From Deltaproteobacteria bacterium (GTDB taxonomy: Bacteria > SAR324 > JACQKK01), in the NCBI GenBank assembly GCA_029858505.1, contig JAOUEW010000005.1, positions 1-64,000 on the forward strand: a DNA stretch of 64,000 nucleotides, read 5' to 3'. Shown piece by piece: positions 49,202 to 57,226 of the stretch; position 1 is the stretch's first letter; each line of letters begins with the position of its first letter. Made by a program: the position numbers and the translations under genes. The notes under the pieces were generated by a model that worked only from the letters and a program-made list of their open reading frames with translations, searched no databases and was not told where the DNA came from.

Positions 49202-49610
49202 GAATAGCCGCAAAAGAAAGAGAGACGAGAACGCCGGAGATTCCGGCCGAAATACCACACCTTAACCATGGACGAAGTAGCCTAAATCAACTCCCCTTTT
49301 AATGTCAACGAAAGCCTGAGGAAAACAGAAGGAAATTCGATCTCTTTGATGATACACCATTTTTATTGTGGGTGGATTTGAAAAAGAGAAACTTTCCCCA
49401 GCCAAACACCCGCCCCGCAAGAAGTGTGATCCTTTGGTGGGGGAAATGAGAAAGAAACACGGAGGAAAAGGGGGAGAAACCGGGAAGAACGGGGAGGAAA
49501 GATTGAAAGATAGAAAGAAACGGGGAAACAATATTGTCCCCCCGGCGGGATTTAGATAGAATGATGAAAAGTATAGACAGGAAGGACCATACAGGTCTTG
49601 CCACCCGTGG

Positions 49611-50969
49611 ATGAACATCACTCACTTTCATTTCCAGCCCTATTCTTTGCAGGTTCACCCCCCCTTGCCCACGGCACGGGGAGAAGTGACCCACCGCCAA
49701 GGATTCTGGATTCGGGTGGCGCGGGACAGCCTGATGGGGTGGGGAGAAGCCGCCCCCTGGCCTGAACTGGGCACCGAAACCCTGGCCCACTGCCAGGCCC
49801 TGCTGGAAAGCTGGCAGCGCCAAGCGGAACGCGCGGAGAAACGAGGCATTCCGGGGAAGGAACTGCTGGCCCAAGCCCTGGCCTGCCCGGCAGCCCGGCA
49901 CGGACTAGACATGGCCCTGGCGGACCTGGCCGCCCAACAGGCCGGGCTGCCCCTGGCCGACTGGTTGCTGAACCAGCCCCAAGGATCAGAAGACGCGCAA
50001 GAAGACCGGGAAGCACGGGAAGCACGAGACATGGCAACCCCCTGGCCCAACGCCGAGCAACAGAAAGCCCGGCTGGAAGCCAAGGACCGGGTGGCCGTGA
50101 ATGGGCTGATCGGGGCCCTGGAGGCGGAAGAAGCCGCACAACAGGCCCAGGCATTGGTGGGCCAGGGCTTCCACACCCTGAAAATTAAATTGCGGGGGGG
50201 CCAGGAGCACCAGGCCAGCGACTTGGCCCGGGTGCGGGCGGTTGCGGAAAGGGTTTGTCTGCCCGCCGCCAACCCGGCGCGCCTGCGGCTGGATGTGAAC
50301 GGGGCTTGGAATTTACCCCAGGCCAAGGCCATGATGGATCAAATCGTGTTGCAGGGTCAGGCAATGCCAAGGCCTAAGGATGCTGTGAAAGAAGGGAATA
50401 GGGAAGAAAGTGCCAGGAAAGAAGGGGATATCAAAGAAGGCGATGGGAAAGAATTCCTGAAATACCTGGAGTACGTTGAACAGCCCCTGCCCCCCGGTGA
50501 CCCAGGCTGGGCAGAGCTGGCCCAAGGCTCCCCCCTGCCGCTGGCCCTGGATGAATCCATCCGCCGCCCGGAAGACTTGGCCTGGGTGCTGGAAACCTTT
50601 CAGCGGCCAGGATTTGCCCAGCCCCTGCTGGTGCTGAAACCCATGGTGCTGGGGGGAATCCTCCCCGCCTGGGAGCTGGCCCGCCAAGCCCTGGCCGTGG
50701 GGCTAGACGTGGTGGTGACCACCACCCTGGAAGGGCCCCTGGCCCGGCTGGGGGCCCTGCACTTGGCCGCTGCGGTGGAAGGCTGGAAAGCGGAACAGAG
50801 CAAACAGGACCACAGGCCACGGCAGAGCAGGGCCCACGGCTTGGCCCATGGGCACCTGCTTAGCGAAGAGCTGCCGGAGGGCTGGACCCAGGCGCCCACC
50901 CCCCACCAGGGAGAGATGCGGCTGCCCCACCAGCATGGAAAACGATTGAGCGGCCTGGGGAGGGCCTAA
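49611..50969 (+). CDS. menC: o-Succinylbenzoate synthase-like enolase-superfamily protein with low-complexity insertions
   Basis: GWGEAAPWPELGTETL, TLKIKLRGG, RLDVNGAW, YVEQPLPPGD, LALDESI, LKPMVLGG, TTTLEGPLARLGALHLAAA. Confidence 0.8.
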   Translation: MNITHFHFQPYSLQVHPPLPTARGEVTHRQGFWIRVARDSLMGWGEAAPWPELGTETLAHCQALLESWQRQAERAEKRGIPGKELLAQALACPAARHGLDMALADLAAQQAGLPLADWLLNQPQGSEDAQEDREAREARDMATPWPNAEQQKARLEAKDRVAVNGLIGALEAEEAAQQAQALVGQGFHTLKIKLRGGQEHQASDLARVRAVAERVCLPAANPARLRLDVNGAWNLPQAKAMMDQIVLQGQAMPRPKDAVKEGNREESARKEGDIKEGDGKEFLKYLEYVEQPLPPGDPGWAELAQGSPLPLALDESIRRPEDLAWVLETFQRPGFAQPLLVLKPMVLGGILPAWELARQALAVGLDVVVTTTLEGPLARLGALHLAAAVEGWKAEQSKQDHRPRQSRAHGLAHGHLLSEELPEGWTQAPTPHQGEMRLPHQHGKRLSGLGRA

Positions 50970-51016
50970 CCCCAAACCACCCGCGCGCGTAACTGGCGTA
51001 TTCACATTTTGAATGG

Positions 51017-52153
51017 ATGGCCATGATCATTGGAATTCCCAAAGAAGACCGGCCCGGTGAAACCCGGGTGGCCCTGGTGCCGGAAACCGTAAAAGCCCTG
51101 GTGAAAGCCGGCCACCAAGTGGTGGTGGAAGCCAGCGCCGGAGAAGCCGCCAGTTACGCCGACCAAGACTACCGCCAGGCGGGGGCCACCGTGGCCCTTG
51201 GCCCCAAGGCCATGGAGGGCGTGCAACTGGTGGCGCGGGTGAACCGGCCGGGGTGGAATGCCTCTCCCCAGGAGGCCGTGAAGGGCATCCCCCAGGGGGC
51301 CGCCCTGGTGAGCTTTCTGCAGCCCTTTCAACAGCGCCCCCTGCTGGAAGCCCTGGCCGCGCGGAACATCACGGCTTTTTCCATGGAATTGATCCCCCGC
51401 ATTTCCCGGGCCCAAAGCATGGACGCCCTCTCCTCCCAGGCCACGGTGGCGGGCTACAAAGCCGTGCTGCTGGCGGCCAACCGCTACCCCCGGTTTCTGC
51501 CCATGTTCATGACCGCCGCGGGCACCATTCAACCGGCCCGGGCGCTGATTTTGGGGGCCGGGGTGGCGGGCCTGCAGGCCATTGCCACCGCCCGCCGCTT
51601 GGGGGCCGTGGTGGAAGCGTTCGACACCCGCCCGGTGGTGAAAGACCAGGTGGAAAGCCTGGGAGCCCGGTTTATTGCCCTAGACACCCCCCATGAAGAC
51701 GCCCAAGACGCCGGAGGATACGCCAAGGCCCTGAGCGAAGACCAGCATCAGCGCGAGCTGGAACTGATTGCCCAGCGCATTGCCAAGGCCGACCTGGTCA
51801 TCACCACCGCCCAGATTCCGGGGAAGAAATCTCCCCTGCTGGTCACCCGGGCCATGGTGGAATCCATGCGCCCTGGTTCGGTGATTGTGGACCTGGCGGC
51901 GGAAGGCGGCGGCAACTGTGAACTAACCAAGGCCGACCAAGAGGTGGAGCACCAGGGGGTGCTGCTGCTGGGCCCCACCAACCTGCCGGCCCACATGCCC
52001 TCCGCCGCCAGCTGGATGTACGCCCGCAACCTGGTGAACCTGCTGGGCTTGATGGCGGGACCCCAGGGCCTGAAAGAAGACTTGGGGGATGATATTCTGA
52101 AAGGGTCCCTGGTCACCCGGGGCGGAAAGATTGTTCACCCGGCCTTGGGGTAA
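51017..52153 (+). CDS. pntAA: NAD(P) transhydrogenase alpha subunit, part 1
   Basis: IGIPKEDRPGETRVALVPETVKALVKAGHQVVVE, FDTRPVVKDQVESLGARF, SVIVDLAAEGGGNCELT. Confidence 0.94.
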   Translation: MAMIIGIPKEDRPGETRVALVPETVKALVKAGHQVVVEASAGEAASYADQDYRQAGATVALGPKAMEGVQLVARVNRPGWNASPQEAVKGIPQGAALVSFLQPFQQRPLLEALAARNITAFSMELIPRISRAQSMDALSSQATVAGYKAVLLAANRYPRFLPMFMTAAGTIQPARALILGAGVAGLQAIATARRLGAVVEAFDTRPVVKDQVESLGARFIALDTPHEDAQDAGGYAKALSEDQHQRELELIAQRIAKADLVITTAQIPGKKSPLLVTRAMVESMRPGSVIVDLAAEGGGNCELTKADQEVEHQGVLLLGPTNLPAHMPSAASWMYARNLVNLLGLMAGPQGLKEDLGDDILKGSLVTRGGKIVHPALG

Positions 52154-52269
52154 ATGCACGCACCCGCTGCGGGTGATCTCCCGAAGGGTGGAGATAACAT
52201 CCGTTCGGTTGGTGAAGTCGGGAAGAAAAGCAAAGACACCAGTTTTTCGGCTTTGAGTGAATCCCGAAC

Positions 52270-52454
52270 GGCACCCCTCCCTGGCGGCTTACGCCGCCTG
52301 TCCCTCCCCGTCGGAGAGGGACAATAATGCTAGGCAGAAGGGTGGAGATAACATCCGTTCGGTTGGTGAAGTCGGGAAGAAAAGCAAAGACACCAGCCTT
52401 TCGGCTTTGAGTGAATCCCCGTTTCAACAGGGGATGCCCGAAGGGGAGGGGTGC
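52270..52454. repeat. MITE-like copy between pntAA and pntAB (opposite internal orientation)
   Basis: ggcacccctccctggcggcttacgccgcctgtccctcccc ... ggggaggggtgctgttgg. Confidence 0.8.
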
Positions 52455-52527
52455 TGTTGGGGGGGGAAACCGCCCGCAGGAGTAGAGGTTGAGAACACGC
52501 TCATAAAAAACATTCTCTGGGAAAACC

Positions 52528-52863
52528 ATGGAAGAACTGGCCAAACATTTTAACCTGCCCGTGGAGGGCCTGTCGTTCCTGCCGATTCTGGTGGGCATGT
52601 ATGTGTTTCTGCTGGCGGTCATCATCGGCTACTTGGTGATTTCCAAAGTGCCGCCCCTGCTGCACACCCCCCTGATGTCGGCCACCAACGCCATCTCGGG
52701 CATTTCCCTGGTGGCCTCCATCGTCACGGCGGGGTCCGCCAAACCGGTCAGCCAAGTGCTGGGAATGCTGGCCGTGACCGCCGCCACCATTAACGTGGTG
52801 GGGGGCTTTCTCATCACCGACCGCATGCTGCGCATGTTCAAGAAAAAGGACCAGATCCAATGA
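52528..52863 (+). CDS. pntAB: NAD(P) transhydrogenase alpha subunit, part 2
   Basis: ISKVPPLLHTPLMSATNAISGISLVASIVTAG...TINVVGGFLITDRMLRMFKKK. Confidence 0.95.
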   Translation: MEELAKHFNLPVEGLSFLPILVGMYVFLLAVIIGYLVISKVPPLLHTPLMSATNAISGISLVASIVTAGSAKPVSQVLGMLAVTAATINVVGGFLITDRMLRMFKKKDQIQ

Positions 52864-54326
52864 CCGGGGTCTTTCTGGCCAACAAGGCCTATCTGCTTCA
52901 CGCCACCTACCTCTTGGCCTCTTTGGCCTTTGTGCTGGGCCTGCGAGACATGAACTCGGCCCGCACCGCCCGCCGGGGCATGTTCTTGGCCGAGGGCGGC
53001 ATGTTGCTGGCCATCATCGGCACCCTGCTGCACCAAGAAATCGTCACCTTCGAGTGGATTGCCGCCGGTTTGGTGGTGGGCTCGCTGGTGGGTATTCCCA
53101 TGGGGTTGTGGATTCCCATGACCGCCGTTCCCCAGCGGACGGCCCTGTCTCACGCCTTTGGGGCGCTGGCGGTGGCCCTGGTGGGGGTGGCTCACTTTTA
53201 CGGGGCTTACGGCCTGGGCGAAGTGCTGGGCCCCTGGTGGCACGGCCTCACCGGGGCCGACCTGACCGTCTTGCCGGTGGAAGGCCTGACCCTGTTCGAG
53301 CGCGCCGCCCTGGGGTTCGAGGTCATCTTGGGTTCCCTCACCTTCACCGGATCGCTGGTGGCGGCTGGCAAGCTGCAGGGCACCCTGCCGGGCCGGCCCA
53401 TCACCTACCGGGGGCAGAACATCATCAACATGTTGGTCATTGTGCTGATGGTGGGCTTGTGGGGTTACGTGGTGGCCCACCCGGAGCAGTCGCACCTGTT
53501 TTACGCCTTGGTGGGGGTTTCCCTGGTGTTTGGGCTGTCGCTGGTGCTGCCCATCGGGTCGGCCGACATGCCGGTGGTCATCGCCATCTTAAACTCCTAC
53601 GGGGGGTTGGCCGCTTCGGCCACGGGCTTTGCCCTGTCAAACAACGTGCTGATTATCGCCGGAGCCCTGGACGGCGGGTCGGGGCTGATCCTCTCGCTGC
53701 TGATGTGCAAAGCCATGAACCGCTCGTGGGGCAACGTGTTGTTTGGGGCCTTTGGCAAGGCGCCTGAAGCGGGCCAAGCCGCCGACACCGAGGGGCTGGT
53801 GGTGAAACCCACCGACCTGGAAGAAGCCCACATGATTCTGGACATGGCCGAATCGGTGATTATCGTTCCAGGATTTGGCATGGCCGCCGCCCAGGCCCAG
53901 CATGCCCTGCGGGATTTTGCCATTCAGTTGGAAAAAAAGGGGGTGAAGGTGCGCTATGCCATTCACCCAGTGGCCGGGCGGATGCCAGGGCACATGAACG
54001 TGCTGCTGGCCGAGGCCAACGTGCCCTACGACCAATTGTTCGACCTGGATCACATCAACGATGATTTCAAAACCACCAGCGTGGCCCTGGTGGTGGGGGC
54101 CAACGACGTGGTGAACCCCGCCGCCAAAGAAGACCCTTCCAGCCCCATCTTTGGAATGCCCATTCTGAACGTGGACGAGGCCCGCACGGTCATCATCTTA
54201 AAGCGGGGCATGAGCCCAGGGTTTTCCGGGGTGGAAAATTTGCTGTTCTACAAAGACAACGCCCGCATGTTGTTTGGCGATGCCAAGGCCTCGTTGGCCA
54301 CCCTGGCGGCCAAAATGAAAGAATAA
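52860..54326 (+). CDS. pntB: NAD(P) transhydrogenase beta subunit
   Basis: GADMPVVIAILNSYGGLAASATGFALSNNVLIIAGALDGGSG, VIIVPGFGMAAAQAQHAL; ATGA overlap with pntAB. Confidence 0.97.
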   Translation: MTGVFLANKAYLLHATYLLASLAFVLGLRDMNSARTARRGMFLAEGGMLLAIIGTLLHQEIVTFEWIAAGLVVGSLVGIPMGLWIPMTAVPQRTALSHAFGALAVALVGVAHFYGAYGLGEVLGPWWHGLTGADLTVLPVEGLTLFERAALGFEVILGSLTFTGSLVAAGKLQGTLPGRPITYRGQNIINMLVIVLMVGLWGYVVAHPEQSHLFYALVGVSLVFGLSLVLPIGSADMPVVIAILNSYGGLAASATGFALSNNVLIIAGALDGGSGLILSLLMCKAMNRSWGNVLFGAFGKAPEAGQAADTEGLVVKPTDLEEAHMILDMAESVIIVPGFGMAAAQAQHALRDFAIQLEKKGVKVRYAIHPVAGRMPGHMNVLLAEANVPYDQLFDLDHINDDFKTTSVALVVGANDVVNPAAKEDPSSPIFGMPILNVDEARTVIILKRGMSPGFSGVENLLFYKDNARMLFGDAKASLATLAAKMKE

Positions 54327-54360
54327 ACCAAGTGTACGAAAAGCCATGAAAGAGCAGGGC

Positions 54361-54402
54361 TTGATGATTGGGCCGTGGGCCTTGATGATAGGGCCGAAGG
54401 CC
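54361..54402. repeat. 21-bp tandem repeat, two units plus a degenerate third, downstream of pntB
   Basis: ttgatgattgggccgtgggcc / ttgatgatagggccgaaggcc. Confidence 0.9.
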
Positions 54403-54565
54403 TAGAACATCGGGCCAAGCCGTTCAAACATATCCATGCTCCGGGGGGAAATCACAGGGCAAAAAAACCGTCTGGCGAATTTAAGGTTTCTTTTTTTGCC
54501 CGGTTCCGATAGGAAAAAGAAGACAATGTCTTTGTTTTCCTTCACCTCTATTTGAATATTTCCCC

Positions 54566-55747
54566 ATGGCCACCCGGAACGACCCCAACGCCAACGCCTT
54601 CTTCCGATCCGTCCAAGCGGGAGAAGAAGGCTTTGACTCGGAAAAGTTCCTGCTGGAGGTGAAAAACGCCTTCCAATCGGAGGAAATTTCTCACGAAGTC
54701 CATTGGCGCATCCAAGTCCTCAAAGAAATCTACGAAAACCCCGAATACCAAGACGTGGGCGACGGCCTGAAGGGCCGCCTGTCCAAAATATTCGCCACCT
54801 CTACCGATGAAAACGAAATTCTGCGGCAGCTGAAAGACCTGACCGAAGTAGAGGGAGCCAAGGGGAATAAAATTGACCTGCGTACCTTCACCAAGCGGGA
54901 AAAACGGGTGCTGGGTGAAATGGACTACCGCAAGGTGCTTAACCGAAAATTGGTGAACACCAAAACCCAGGTCGACAACCTGCTGCTGTTCTTCCCCGAC
55001 AAACAAGCCGAGTTGAATAAGTTTACCCAAGAGATCTCCGGCCTGGCCAACCAGGCCAAGGCCCCCGGAACCCCCGTTCAAGACCTGAAAAAAATTGAAG
55101 ACAGCTTGCGCAGCGGCCAGTTGTTTAAGGTGTACGAAAACCTGAAAGAACAGTTCCTGCGCCAATGGCTGGAAAAATTCGGCGGTATGAACAAGTCTCA
55201 GGTGGAAGGGATGGACCCCAAGCAGATTCAGCGGATGATTATGGAGCACCAGCGCCACCAGATGACCCAGCTGCTGAAAACCCAGATCAAGCCCAACGAC
55301 ACCGACATGTCGGACCATCTGGCCCCCCACGACACCATGGAGTGCAATTACAAAGAGAAAAAATTCTGGGGTGCCGCCAACAGCCACGTGAAGGAAGAAT
55401 TCAAAAAGTGGATCATGTCGGTGATTCAGGCCTTCGGTATTATCAAGGGCCACCGCTACGCTTTCTTTCAAAACGAAAAAGAGCCGGACCAAATGCTGCT
55501 GTTCGGCATTGGGGTCTCTGGGTTTTCTAAAAAAGAAGAAAACATGGTGGACATGGTCCCCTTTATTAAGCCCTTTACCCGCAAGGCCAACTTTTTGTTA
55601 GAAATCCGCCACCGAGAAATTGGCAACGACGACCAATACTTCAGCCAGCTGCGCCACTATGTGCTGCCCTTCGTGTTCGGTTTCGATTCCATGGAGGGAT
55701 TCAAAATGCACCAGGACCTGATCCAGTTTTTCACCAGCAAATACTAG
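54566..55747 (+). CDS. Hypothetical protein, 393 aa, no recognised family
   Basis: Clean ORF MATRNDPNANAFFRSVQAGEEGFDSEKF...QFFTSKY with normal codon usage. Confidence 0.85.
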   Translation: MATRNDPNANAFFRSVQAGEEGFDSEKFLLEVKNAFQSEEISHEVHWRIQVLKEIYENPEYQDVGDGLKGRLSKIFATSTDENEILRQLKDLTEVEGAKGNKIDLRTFTKREKRVLGEMDYRKVLNRKLVNTKTQVDNLLLFFPDKQAELNKFTQEISGLANQAKAPGTPVQDLKKIEDSLRSGQLFKVYENLKEQFLRQWLEKFGGMNKSQVEGMDPKQIQRMIMEHQRHQMTQLLKTQIKPNDTDMSDHLAPHDTMECNYKEKKFWGAANSHVKEEFKKWIMSVIQAFGIIKGHRYAFFQNEKEPDQMLLFGIGVSGFSKKEENMVDMVPFIKPFTRKANFLLEIRHREIGNDDQYFSQLRHYVLPFVFGFDSMEGFKMHQDLIQFFTSKY

Positions 55748-55776
55748 CCGCCCCCCGATCTCTCCGATCTGCCCCC

Positions 55777-57093
55777 ATGCCCCCCAGCCCCCTGCTTTCT
55801 GCCGCTGAACTGGAACCCTTTCGCCAGCGGGGGGTGATCATCCCCCGCCCGGACCTGGTGGCGGTGGCGAAAGACGTTTCCCCCGAGGCCTTGGCCCCTG
55901 GGGCCGTGCTGCACCCGTTTTGTAGGTTGAGCGGAGCGGCTACCCGGGTGGGGCCCGGCGCGGTGCTGGGAGAAGGCGGGGCGGTGACCCTGCAAGACGT
56001 GTGGGTGGGAGAAGGCGCCAGGGTGGGCACCATGGGGCCGGTGGCCGCCAAAACCTGCGCCATGGGCCCCGGCACCGTGCTGGGCTCAGGGGCGGTGGAA
56101 GACGCGGTGTTCTTGGGCAAAGAAGGCCCCCAGCCAGAGATTACCTGCGGGCTGGGGTTCCGGGTGCGAAAAGGATCGCTGTACGAGGAAGACGCCTCCT
56201 CTGGCCAGCAGACCGACACCAAGATGACCGTGCTGTTCCCCTGGGTCACCCTGGGCAGCAACGTGAACTGGTGCGACCTGCTGATGGCCGGGGGCACTGG
56301 CCCTGGCCTGGGAGACTTCTCCGAGGTGGGCAGCGGAGCGGTGCATTTTAATTACTCCCCCAGGGGAGACAAGGCCACCGGCAGCCTGCTGGGCCACGTG
56401 ACGGGGGTGTTCCTGCGCTCGCCCCGGCTGTTTTTGGGGGGCAACCTAAGTTTGCTCGGCCCGGCCCAGGCCGAATTTGGCGCCGAAACCGGCGCCGGCA
56501 ACCGGTACGCCAAAAAACTGCGGGCCGGCTGGAACGCCCCCCAGGTACTCCCCAAGGACCGGTCGTTCGATTCGTCTTTGTATGGGAACCTGTCCTGGGT
56601 ATGGCAGAGTCAGCTGGATTATTTGGGGCAGTTGGCGGCCCTGATGGCCTGGTACCGCCAGGTGAGAATCCCCCTGGCCCAGGGCCGGGTGGAACAAGAA
56701 ACCGTGTACCGGCGGGGGCTGGCGGTGCTGGAACTGAACCGCGCCGAACGCGTTCATCAACTGGCGGGCTGGGCGGCACGGGTGGAGCAGGGGCTTTCCC
56801 GGCTGGAGGCTGGCCACCCCCAAGACCCCCGCCTGCCCCAGCACCGGGCCCTGGCCCTGGGCTGGCCCCAAGCCGCCCAGCGGCTGGCCGCCCCCATGGC
56901 AGAACCCCCCGCCCCGGCAGACCTGCGCCTGGGGCTAGAAACCTCCGCCGGGCGGCAGACCCCCTGGCGCTACACCAAAATCATCCAGGGCCTTACCACC
57001 GGGCAAGCCAAGGCCGGGGAGGCTTGGCTGCAATCGGTAGCCCAACAGGCCGTGCCGGAAGACCTGTACCGGCTGGTACCCGCCCTCTCTTGA
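55777..57093 (+). CDS. Left-handed beta-helix (hexapeptide-repeat) protein, GlmU-like
   Basis: LAPGAVLHPFCRLSGAATRVGPGAVLGEGGAVTLQDVWVGEGARVGTMGPVAAKTCAMGPGTVLGSGAVEDAV. Confidence 0.65.
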   Translation: MPPSPLLSAAELEPFRQRGVIIPRPDLVAVAKDVSPEALAPGAVLHPFCRLSGAATRVGPGAVLGEGGAVTLQDVWVGEGARVGTMGPVAAKTCAMGPGTVLGSGAVEDAVFLGKEGPQPEITCGLGFRVRKGSLYEEDASSGQQTDTKMTVLFPWVTLGSNVNWCDLLMAGGTGPGLGDFSEVGSGAVHFNYSPRGDKATGSLLGHVTGVFLRSPRLFLGGNLSLLGPAQAEFGAETGAGNRYAKKLRAGWNAPQVLPKDRSFDSSLYGNLSWVWQSQLDYLGQLAALMAWYRQVRIPLAQGRVEQETVYRRGLAVLELNRAERVHQLAGWAARVEQGLSRLEAGHPQDPRLPQHRALALGWPQAAQRLAAPMAEPPAPADLRLGLETSAGRQTPWRYTKIIQGLTTGQAKAGEAWLQSVAQQAVPEDLYRLVPALS

Positions 57094-57170
57094 CTCGAAG
57101 CCAGCAGTTATTCTTTGCAACCGTTCGGAAAACATAGACTGGGCGGAAGCAATCACATCACCCACCGGAT

Positions 57171-57222
57171 TCGATTTATTTCCCCTCCACGAAGGGGAGG
57201 GGATGCCCCCGACAGGGGGCAG
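57171..57222. repeat. Fragment of the dispersed MITE-like repeat
   Basis: gatttatttcccctccacgaaggggaggggatgcccccgacagggggca. Confidence 0.6.
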
Positions 57223-57226
57223 AAAA

